This document shows positions 35,771-42,489 of a DNA stretch of 64,000 nucleotides, one piece after another. The DNA comes from Pseudomonas sp. R84. Lineage in GTDB: Bacteria > Pseudomonadota > Gammaproteobacteria > Pseudomonadales > Pseudomonadaceae. The notes beneath the pieces were generated by a model. That model ran no database searches, was not told where the DNA came from, and worked only from the letters and a program-made list of their open reading frames with translations. Both the position numbers and the translations under genes were made by a program. Numbering within the stretch: the first letter of the stretch is position 1; each line of letters begins with the position of its first letter. The stretch lies in assembly GCF_009834515.1 (NCBI RefSeq), contig NZ_CP019426.1:6465501-6529500 (forward strand), given 5' to 3'.

Positions 35771-37280
35771 TCGCAGGCTCAGGCACGGCGGCGAAGCCCA
35801 GGACCAGTCCGGCACGCTGATCCAGCGGCGCCGTGGAATCCGGCAGCCAGTAACTGCTCAGACCATTGATCTCCACGTCGGCGCGGGCGGCTTGTTCGAT
35901 CAATTGCCGCTCGCGTTCGATGCTGTCGACCGCCAAGGTCAAGTGCAGTCCGGCCGAGACCGCAGGCAAATCGCCGACGCCGGCAATCACGCTTGGCCAG
36001 CCGTCGAGCAAGGCATTGCGCCGGCTCAGCGCAGCGCGGCGCATGCGCCGGATATGCCGCTGAAAATGCCCGGCGGCCATGAATTCGGCCATCACCGCTT
36101 GGGTACTGACCTCGGAATGGCGGACATCCACGGCCCGGCGTTGCGAGAATGCATCGACCAGCGCCGGGGGCAGCACCAGATAACCGAGGCGCAATGCCGG
36201 AAACGCGACCTTGCCAAAGGTGCCGACATACAGCACCCGGCCCTGTCGATCGAGTGCCGCCAACGGCGCCAGCGGTGCACCGGTGTAGCGGTACTCGCCA
36301 TCGTAGTCATCCTCGACGATCCAGCCTTGGCAACGCTCGGCCCAGGCGAGCAGTTCCAGGCGTCGCGCCAAGCTCATCACCACGCCGGTCGGGTACTGAT
36401 GTGAGGGAGTGACATACGCCACCCGACAATCCCCGGTGGCCGACAGCGCTGAGCAATCCATGCCCTCTTCATCCACGGCAATACCGTGCAAACGAGCCCC
36501 GGCCACAGCGAACGCATGACCAGCCGCGCGGTAGCCCGGATTCTCGATCGCCACAGCATCGCCCGGTTCCACCAGCAACTGTGCACAAAGGCTAATGCCC
36601 TGTTGTGCGCCGCTGGTGATCACAATTTGCTCAGGTGAACACTGCATGCCGCGTGAACTGCGCAGATAGGCGGCGATCATGGCGCGCAGACGCGCGTCGC
36701 CGGACGGATCGCCGTAACACAGTTGCTCCAGATCCGGTTTTCGCCAGAAAGCCGCATTCAGCTTGGCCCACACCTCGAACGGGAACAGATCAAACGCCGG
36801 AACACCCACCCTGAATGCTCGTGGCGGACCACTCGGTGGCCGGGCCAAATGGTTCTTTTCGATGCGCGAAAAACTATCGCTGTGGATAACTTTACTGGAT
36901 GAAATTACAGGTAAATCCAGCCAATTTGTGGATAAGGCTGTGGGTAAGCCTGTTGAAAACCCTGTGGATACTTTTGTGGATAATTTTTTCGCAGGGCTCG
37001 CTACCGGCATCAATTGTGCGACGTAGGTGCCATCCCCTACCCGCCCTTCGATAAAGCCTTCGGCATACAGTTGATCGTAGGCGCGCACCACGCTGTTGCG
37101 GGAGATCCCCAACGCCGCCGCCAGATCGCGACTGGCCGGCAACCGCGTGCCACTCGCCAGCCGCCCGTCCAGTACCCGTAGGCGCAACGCCTGATAGAGC
37201 TGCCGACTCAAACCCTGGCGGCGATCAAGCTCGATACCCGCAGGGTTGAAGGGCATGGATAACGTTGGCGAATCGGGCAT
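35727..37280 (-). CDS. MocR-family (GntR-HTH plus aminotransferase-like) regulator
   Basis: 517 residues: an N-terminal GntR winged helix (about 18-88, RLPASRDLAAALGISRNSVV and EGFIEGRVGDGTYVAQL), a linker, and a fold-type I aminotransferase-like domain (about 165-510) with the PLP region VGTFGKVAFPALRLGYLV (Lys for the Schiff base) and IVEDDYDGEYRY. Such regulators, for example PdxR, sense PLP or an amino compound. The linker (about residues 95-140) is a Ser/Thr-rich tandem repeat, L/V/F-S-T-x, encoded by DNA that repeats the DnaA box. It is divergent from a PaiB-GNAT-GNAT operon. The start is ATG at 37280; a Met at residue 9 is possible. Confidence 0.9.
   Translation of the reverse strand: MPDSPTLSMPFNPAGIELDRRQGLSRQLYQALRLRVLDGRLASGTRLPASRDLAAALGISRNSVVRAYDQLYAEGFIEGRVGDGTYVAQLMPVASPAKKLSTKVSTGFSTGLPTALSTNWLDLPVISSSKVIHSDSFSRIEKNHLARPPSGPPRAFRVGVPAFDLFPFEVWAKLNAAFWRKPDLEQLCYGDPSGDARLRAMIAAYLRSSRGMQCSPEQIVITSGAQQGISLCAQLLVEPGDAVAIENPGYRAAGHAFAVAGARLHGIAVDEEGMDCSALSATGDCRVAYVTPSHQYPTGVVMSLARRLELLAWAERCQGWIVEDDYDGEYRYTGAPLAPLAALDRQGRVLYVGTFGKVAFPALRLGYLVLPPALVDAFSQRRAVDVRHSEVSTQAVMAEFMAAGHFQRHIRRMRRAALSRRNALLDGWPSVIAGVGDLPAVSAGLHLTLAVDSIERERQLIEQAARADVEINGLSSYWLPDSTAPLDQRAGLVLGFAAVPEPAINSALTRLRQAWQV
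36881..36983 (+). repeat. array of DnaA-box sequences in the MocR linker
   Basis: Plus-strand TGTGGATAA (complement TTATCCACA, the consensus DnaA box) occurs perfectly at 36881-36889, 36927-36935 and 36975-36983. TGTGGGTAA (36939) and TGTGGATAC (36963) each have one mismatch, and TGTTGAAAA (36951) has two. The last five copies start every 12 bp exactly (36927, 36939, 36951, 36963, 36975), all in one orientation, and are followed by an A/T run (36981-36989). The array is coding on the minus strand. Confidence 0.85.
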
Positions 37281-37297
37281 GGCAATGGACCTATGAA

Positions 37298-37330
37298 ATT
37301 GGTCATCAATGGATCTTACAACAGACCAAT
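37298..37330. promoter_or_regulatory. candidate MocR operator between divergent genes
   Basis: ATTGGTC (37298-37304) and its complement GACCAAT (37324-37330) form an inverted repeat with a 19-bp spacer in the 92-bp gap between the MocR gene and the PaiB-like gene. The half-site fits MocR-type control of both genes; binding is inference. Confidence 0.45.
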
Positions 37331-37372
37331 AGCCTGCCTACGATGCAGGCATTCGCCAAGGAAAATCTGTCC

Positions 37373-37996
37373 ATGTACACGCCACGCGCCTTTGCCATCG
37401 AAGACCTGACACAACTGCACGAGCTGATTCTCGCCACCCGCCTCGCCATTCTGGTAACTCACGGCGAAAATGGCCTGCAAGCCAGCCATGTGCCGGTGCT
37501 GCTGCATTGCGAACAAGGTGACTACGGCACGCTGTACGGGCACTTGGCCCGCGCCAATCAACAATGGAAAGACCTGCGCGACGGCGCCGAAGCCATGCTG
37601 ATTTTTGCCGGTGCCGACGCCTACGTCAGCCCGGGCTTTTACCCGAGCAAGGCCGAACACGGCAAAGTCGTGCCGACCTGGAACTACATCGCCGTGCATG
37701 CCTATGGCCACGCCGAAACCTTCAGCGACGGCGGGCGCCTGCTCGACATCGTCAGCACCCTCACCGACCGCCATGAAGCCGGCCGCGCACAACCGTGGTC
37801 AGTTGCCGATGCGCCCGCCGATTACATCGACGGCATGCTCAAGGCCATCGTCGGTTTCGCCATTCCCATCGACCGTCTCGAAGGCAAGCGCAAGCTCAGC
37901 CAGAACCGCAGCGCCGAAGACATTGCCGGCGTGCGCGAAGGCCTCGCTGCCAGCCCCGAAATCAACGATCAAAACCTCGCCCGATTGATGCGCTAA
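37373..37996 (+). CDS. PaiB-like FMN-binding negative transcriptional regulator
   Basis: 207 residues, split-barrel flavin-binding fold of the PaiB family. Visible blocks are MYTPRAFAIEDLTQLHELI at the start, LVTHGENGLQASHVPVLL, GHLARANQQW and YVSPGFYPSKAEHGKVVPTW. PaiB was named from Bacillus regulators of sporulation and protease genes, but many relatives may be enzymes. The Met at 37373 follows AAGGAAAATCTGT and is preferred over an upstream in-frame codon that would extend into the promoter. First of three tightly packed genes (11 bp and 13 bp gaps) with two acetyltransferases. Confidence 0.88.
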   Translation: MYTPRAFAIEDLTQLHELILATRLAILVTHGENGLQASHVPVLLHCEQGDYGTLYGHLARANQQWKDLRDGAEAMLIFAGADAYVSPGFYPSKAEHGKVVPTWNYIAVHAYGHAETFSDGGRLLDIVSTLTDRHEAGRAQPWSVADAPADYIDGMLKAIVGFAIPIDRLEGKRKLSQNRSAEDIAGVREGLAASPEINDQNLARLMR

Positions 37997-38006
37997 GGAA
38001 ATCACC

Positions 38007-38453
38007 ATGAGTCAGATCGACATTCGCCCGGCCAGCGCCGCCGACCACGCCGCGTGGCTGCCGCTGTGGCAGGCCTACCTGCGGTTCTACAACACCGAAC
38101 TGCCGGAAGCTGTGACGCACAGCACTTGGCAGCGTTTTCTCGACCCAAGCGAACCGACCCACGCGGCATTGGCCTGGGCCGACGGTAAAGCCGTGGGCAT
38201 GGTGCATCACATCTACCATCGCTCGAACTGGAGCATCGAAAACTCCTGCTACCTTCAAGACCTGCTGGTGATCCCCGAGACCCGTGGCACCGGCGTCGGC
38301 CGCCTGTTGATCGAACACGTCTACGCCACCGCCAAGGCTGACGGCTGCGGCAAAGTGCACTGGCTGACCCACGAATCCAACGCCACCGCGATCCAGCTCT
38401 ATGAGCGCATCGCCGAACGCCCGGGCTTCATCCAGTTTCGCAAAGCCATTTAA
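38007..38453 (+). CDS. GNAT-family N-acetyltransferase
   Basis: 148 residues with the GNAT fold. The acetyl-CoA loop is VIPETRGTGVGRLLIEH, and the final strand-helix THESNATAIQLYERIAERPG is typical of small amine or amino-acid acetyltransferases. Substrate unknown. It is second in the PaiB-GNAT-GNAT operon, preceded by TAAGGAAATC. Confidence 0.88.
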   Translation: MSQIDIRPASAADHAAWLPLWQAYLRFYNTELPEAVTHSTWQRFLDPSEPTHAALAWADGKAVGMVHHIYHRSNWSIENSCYLQDLLVIPETRGTGVGRLLIEHVYATAKADGCGKVHWLTHESNATAIQLYERIAERPGFIQFRKAI

Positions 38454-38465
38454 GGAGACGCGTAC

Positions 38466-39137
38466 ATGACTGCATCACTCGCTGACTGGAAAGGCGTCCC
38501 CGCCCCCACCGCCACATTGCTTGAAGGCCGTTTCATTCGCTTGGAAAGACTAGACCCGGCGCGCCACGGTGACGAGCTGTTCGCCGCCCTCGAAGGCCCC
38601 GGCGCCGACCCGAAACTCTGGGATTACTTGCCCTACGGCCCGTTCCCGGAACGCAGCGTTTTCGACGCTTGGCTGAACAACCACGCGGCCGCCAGCGACC
38701 CGTATTTCTTCGCTGTCATCGACCGCGCCAGCGCTCAGGTGCAAGGCATCCTCAGCCTGATGTCGATCGTCCCGGCCCAGGGCCGCATCGAGATCGGCCA
38801 CGTCACCTTCGGCGCGCCAATGCAGCGCTCGTCGAGAAGCACCGAAGCGGTGTACCTGCTGGCCAAGCACTCCTTCGACCTCGGCTACCGCCGCCTCGAA
38901 TGGAAATGCAACAACGGCAACGCCCGCTCCAAGTACGCCGCCGAGCGCTTGGGTTTCAGCTTCGAAGGCGTATTCCGCCAGCACATGGTGGTCAAAGGCC
39001 AGAACCGCGACACTGCGTGGTACTCGATTCTGGATGGCGAGTGGCCGGCGATTGCGGCAGGGTTCGAGCAGTGGCTGTCAGATGAAAATCAGACGCCCGA
39101 CGGGCAGGTGAAAGGCTTGGTCGAATGCCGTAGTTAA
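38466..39137 (+). CDS. GNAT-family N-acetyltransferase, RimJ/RimL-like
   Basis: 223 residues, larger RimJ/RimL-type GNAT protein. It shows LEGRFIRLERLDPARHGDEL at the start, ARSKYAAERLGFSFEGVFRQ with the CoA-contacting Asn-Ala-Arg-Ser block, and a C-terminal DTAWYSILDGEWP. Relatives acetylate protein N-termini, amines or peptides. Third gene of the operon, with AAGGAGACG as a strong RBS. A REPIN-type repeat follows. Confidence 0.88.
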   Translation: MTASLADWKGVPAPTATLLEGRFIRLERLDPARHGDELFAALEGPGADPKLWDYLPYGPFPERSVFDAWLNNHAAASDPYFFAVIDRASAQVQGILSLMSIVPAQGRIEIGHVTFGAPMQRSSRSTEAVYLLAKHSFDLGYRRLEWKCNNGNARSKYAAERLGFSFEGVFRQHMVVKGQNRDTAWYSILDGEWPAIAAGFEQWLSDENQTPDGQVKGLVECRS

Positions 39138-39148
39138 ATCGTCAAAGC

Positions 39149-39240
39149 AAAAGATCGTCCGAACGCGGCCCGAGCCTGCGGCAGCTCCTACACGGGATTG
39201 ACGCTCATCCTGTAGGAGCTGCCGCAGGCTGCGATCTTTT
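39149..39240. repeat. REPIN-type inverted repeat (GTAGGAGCTGCCGCAGG family)
   Basis: Left end AAAAGATCGTCCGAACGCGG, then GGCAGCTCCTACA and TGTAGGAGCTGCC, right end GGCTGCGATCTTTT. The left arm carries about 10 extra bases (TCCGAACGCG) absent from the right, as in half of the copy at 5793. Between convergent genes. Confidence 0.85.
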
Positions 39241-39248
39241 GATCTATT

Positions 39249-40163
39249 TCAGCCTAGCTTTTGCGCCAGCACCGCAATGTGTTCCGGCCCGATCCCGCAG
39301 CATCCGCCCAAATGGCTCGCACCGCGCTGCTGCCAGTCAATCGCCCAGTGCAAATAACCCGGCGGATCCAGATCCTCGCGCAGCGGATCAAGTCCATCAT
39401 TGGCCGTGGCTTCTTTTGGCTGCGGCGGAAACGCATTGGCGTAAGCACCAATGTTTATCTTCACCCCCAGACGCTCGAAGGTTGCACGCGCCGCATCAAT
39501 CGCGCCACCAATCACTTCCGGCTGACTGCAATTGAACAACAACGTATCGACACCCAACTCAGCTGCCACCGCCGCCGCTTCGGCGACTGGCTCTCCAGAG
39601 CGCAGGCGCGGCACTTCATCGGTGTCTTCGTCCTTCAAGGTGAATGACAACCAGAACGGTTTGCCATCCTTCGGCAACCCGGCGCGAATGGCGCGCGCCT
39701 CGATGATCGAACTCTGGGTTTCCGCCAGCCACAGATCAACGTGCGGTGCCAGGCCATTGACCAAGGGCGCCAGCAACTCGGTCACTCGCGCGGCCTCGAA
39801 CAGATCCGGACGATAAGAGCCAAACAGCGGCGGCAATGAGCCAGCTACCCGTACGAATTTTCCCGAGGACTGCACCACGCGTCGCGCCAACTCACCGGCC
39901 AACGCGGCCAGCGCCTGCCCTTCAGCGGCGAAACGCGCTTCGCCAATATGGAACGGCACCACGGCATAACTGTTGGTGGTAATCACATTGGCGCCACTGG
40001 CGATGTAAGCGGCATGCACCGCCTCAACCGCTTGCGGCGCCTCGCTCAACGCCAGCGCCGACCACTCGGGCTGACGAAATGGCGCACCGGCGCGCTGCAA
40101 CTCACGGCCCATGCCGCCATCGAGAATAATCGTGCTGCCTGCGCCCATATGCTTTTCACTCAT
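39249..40163 (-). CDS. mmuM: homocysteine S-methyltransferase family protein
   Basis: About 304 residues of the betaine/homocysteine S-methyltransferase fold. The zinc cysteines are visible as FNCSQP and the C-terminal GGCCGIGPEHI. The N-terminus IILDGGMGRELQRAGAPF and the block NVITTNSYAV are typical. MmuM-type enzymes use S-methylmethionine or S-adenosylmethionine to remethylate homocysteine; an alternative donor is possible here. Three starts are in frame (40184 GTG, 40163 ATG, 40148 ATG) with no strong RBS; 40163 is my choice but 40148 is nearly as likely. It is divergent from an amino-acid ABC transporter. Confidence 0.82.
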   Translation of the reverse strand: MSEKHMGAGSTIILDGGMGRELQRAGAPFRQPEWSALALSEAPQAVEAVHAAYIASGANVITTNSYAVVPFHIGEARFAAEGQALAALAGELARRVVQSSGKFVRVAGSLPPLFGSYRPDLFEAARVTELLAPLVNGLAPHVDLWLAETQSSIIEARAIRAGLPKDGKPFWLSFTLKDEDTDEVPRLRSGEPVAEAAAVAAELGVDTLLFNCSQPEVIGGAIDAARATFERLGVKINIGAYANAFPPQPKEATANDGLDPLREDLDPPGYLHWAIDWQQRGASHLGGCCGIGPEHIAVLAQKLG

Positions 40164-40261
40164 ATGCTTATGAAAATAACTCACTATCAGAGTCGTTCTT
40201 ATAACTATTTAATACGCACCATTCCGTTAAAAACAACCTCTTTTTTACCCAGGGATCGACT

Positions 40262-41083
40262 GTGAAATTTAAACCGCTACTGGCCCTGGGCCTGACGATT
40301 CTGGCCGCTTCCACTCAAGCCTTCGCTGGCGCCACGCTGGATCGTATCGAGCAGAAAAAAGAGCTGGTCGGTGTGCTGATGGAAAGCTATCCACCGTTCT
40401 CGTTTCTCAATGACCAGAATCAGCTTGATGGCTTCGACGTTGATGTCGCCAAGGCTGTGGCTGACAAGTTAGGCGTCAAGCTACGACTGGAAACGCCGTC
40501 CTGGGACGTCATTGCCGCCGGCCGCTGGAGCGGTCGCTACGATATCTGCATCTGCTCGATGACGCCGAGCAAAGCCCGCGCCGAAGTGTTCGATTTCCCG
40601 GTCGAGTATTACGCTTCGCCAGCGGTGATCGTGGTCAACGCCAAGGATGAGCGGATTCACGATGCCAAGGATCTGAGTGGCAAAAAAGTCGGCCTCACCA
40701 GCGCGTCCAGTTACGAAAGTTATCTGAACAAAAACCTGGTCATTGAAGGCGCCGAAGACACGCAGTTGCAGTACCCGTTCGAAGACGTGCAGATCGCGCC
40801 GTACGATACCGACAACGTCGCCTTCCAGGATTTGGGCCTGGGCGCCGGCGTGCGCCTGGATGCGATCCTCACCAACCTCGTCACCGCGCAGCCACGTCTG
40901 AACCAAGACAAACGCTTCAAACTGGCCGGCGCGCCGCTGTACTCGGAGCCGAACTCGGTGGCCATCGAAAAGGGTGACGCGCAATGGGACGCCAAGGTGC
41001 GTGAAGTCTTCGCGCAACTGAAGCAGGACGGCACCCTGAGCAAGCTGTCGCAAAAATGGATCGGCGCTGATATCAGCCAATGA
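40262..41083 (+). CDS. polar-amino-acid ABC transporter substrate-binding protein
   Basis: 273-residue periplasmic binding protein (SBP_bac_3 family). A signal peptide (about residues 1-22, cleaved near QAFAGA) precedes ESYPPFSFLNDQNQLDGFDV with the ligand-binding residues, then AVADKLGVKLRLETPSWD and GRYDICICSMTPSKAR. The start is a GTG at 40262 with CAGGGA upstream. The stop overlaps the permease ATG by 4 bp (ATGA). Substrate is likely an amino acid or opine-like compound. Confidence 0.9.
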   Translation: MKFKPLLALGLTILAASTQAFAGATLDRIEQKKELVGVLMESYPPFSFLNDQNQLDGFDVDVAKAVADKLGVKLRLETPSWDVIAAGRWSGRYDICICSMTPSKARAEVFDFPVEYYASPAVIVVNAKDERIHDAKDLSGKKVGLTSASSYESYLNKNLVIEGAEDTQLQYPFEDVQIAPYDTDNVAFQDLGLGAGVRLDAILTNLVTAQPRLNQDKRFKLAGAPLYSEPNSVAIEKGDAQWDAKVREVFAQLKQDGTLSKLSQKWIGADISQ

Positions 41084-41916
41084 CTTCTTTCCCGACACCT
41101 CCCCAGCCACCGCAACCGGTGGCTGAAACTCGCCTGCAACGGATGTTCGGTTTTCGTACGCGGCTGTACCTGACCTGGGCAGCGCTGTTCTGCCTGTTCG
41201 CCGGGTTCTTCCTGAGCTTCGACCTGAAGTTCTCGATCATCCTCGACAAACTGCCCAATCTGGTTGGCCTGCACCTGGCGCCCAACGGCTTCTTGCAGGG
41301 TGCAGCGCTGACGCTTTTCCTGTGTATGTGCTCGATTGTCGCCTCGTCCCTGCTGGGCTTCATCACGGCATTGGCACGTCTGTCGAAAAGCGCCGTGGCG
41401 TTCGGCATCGCCAGTTTTTACACCTCGTTCTTTCGCGGCACGCCACTGCTTATCCAGATCCTGCTGATCTACCTGGGCTTGCCGCAACTGGGTATCGTGC
41501 CTGGCGCCATTGTCGCGGGCATCATTGCCCTGTCGTTGAACTACGGCGCCTATCTCAGTGAAATCTTCCGCGCCGGCATCCTCGGGGTCGACCACGGCCA
41601 GCGCGAAGCTTCGCTGGCCTTGGGGATGCGCGAGACAGTGATTTTCTGGCGCATCACCCTGCCGCAAGCCATGCGCACGATCATCCCGCCCACCACCAAC
41701 CAGTTCATCTCGATGCTCAAGGACTCGTCGCTGATTTCGGTGATGGGCGTCTGGGAAGTGATGTTTCTCGCCCAGTCATACGGGCGCTCAAGCTACCGCT
41801 ACATCGAAATGCTGACGACGGCGGCGATTATTTACTGGCTGATGTCGATTGGCCTGGAATTGATTCAGGCGCGCATGGAGCGGCATTACGGCAAGGCTTA
41901 CGTGCGGCGGAGCTAG
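41080..41916 (+). CDS. amino-acid ABC transporter permease
   Basis: 278-residue inner-membrane permease of the His/Glu/Gln family. A charged, Pro-rich N-terminal arm precedes about five or six helices; the family loop FFRGTPLLIQILLIY and the EAA loop EASLALGMRETVIFWRITLP are intact. It is translationally coupled to the binding protein gene. No ATP-binding gene is adjacent, so it must borrow an ATPase encoded elsewhere, or the gene has been lost. Confidence 0.9.
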   Translation: MTSFPTPPQPPQPVAETRLQRMFGFRTRLYLTWAALFCLFAGFFLSFDLKFSIILDKLPNLVGLHLAPNGFLQGAALTLFLCMCSIVASSLLGFITALARLSKSAVAFGIASFYTSFFRGTPLLIQILLIYLGLPQLGIVPGAIVAGIIALSLNYGAYLSEIFRAGILGVDHGQREASLALGMRETVIFWRITLPQAMRTIIPPTTNQFISMLKDSSLISVMGVWEVMFLAQSYGRSSYRYIEMLTTAAIIYWLMSIGLELIQARMERHYGKAYVRRS

Positions 41917-41948
41917 GGCGATCGGCACATTGCGGGCTGCGTCGGGTT

Positions 41949-42221
41949 TTAATTGATTTCTCGGCGAAGCCGCACGACGCCCATTTTCATCCCGAACAAT
42001 CGGAATATTGAGTCCAACGACCTTAACGTTTGATTACCCTCAGCGTGCTCTATGTGTATCAACGTGCGGACCGAAATTTTGCACATCTTAGCGAATTGGA
42101 TTTGATGCAGCCCTGTCACCTCCACTCGTAAACGGCGGACAGCTTCGCTGATTTCCAATGTCCCGTCGGCCAGCGCCTCTTGAATGCTTTCGATGAGCGC
42201 CATGCGTTCGAGAACTGTCAT
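41949..42221 (-). CDS. small HTH DNA-binding protein, HipB-like, solitary
   Basis: About 90 residues with an XRE-type helix-turn-helix (GLHQIQFAKMCKISVRTLIH, then IEHAEGNQTLRSLDSIF) and a short N-terminal helix (ALIESIQEALADG). It resembles HipB-like partners of HipA toxins, but no hipA follows: the next gene is convergent at 32 bp. The best start is ATG at 42221, nine bases from GGAGAGG; ATG 42227 is closer. The surrounding DNA is A/T-richer than its neighbours, so it may be the remnant of a transferred module. Confidence 0.7.
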   Translation of the reverse strand: MTVLERMALIESIQEALADGTLEISEAVRRLRVEVTGLHQIQFAKMCKISVRTLIHIEHAEGNQTLRSLDSIFRLFGMKMGVVRLRREIN

Positions 42222-42324
42222 TACCATTTTCCTCTCCAATCTTCGAGCGCCGCATAAGGCTCAATAAACATTAATGGCGCGGGGATTCATTGATGTGATT
42301 GCTTCGGCGTTTGAATCAAACTTA

Positions 42325-42414
42325 CTGCACCTAATGAGAGGAGCAGGCAAAAAAACTGCAACAAAATGCAGAAATTAATATGTTTCAGCGCCGAAGATGC
42401 AAAACAATGCAGAT
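42325..42414. promoter_or_regulatory. TGCA-containing repeats upstream of the small HTH gene
   Basis: CTGCA occurs at 42325 and 42356, TGCAG at 42367 and 42408, and GATGCA at 42396; ATGCAAAACAATGCAG near 42397 is a direct duplication of ATGCA. The gap between the HTH gene and the first autotransporter is A/T-rich. These may be operator half-sites for the HTH protein. Confidence 0.3.
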
Positions 42415-42489
42415 CAACCACCGACATCATTCTGTAAAAACCCTTCGCTATACAGGACGCCCCGCTTATAACAAGAAGGCCGTCCGACC

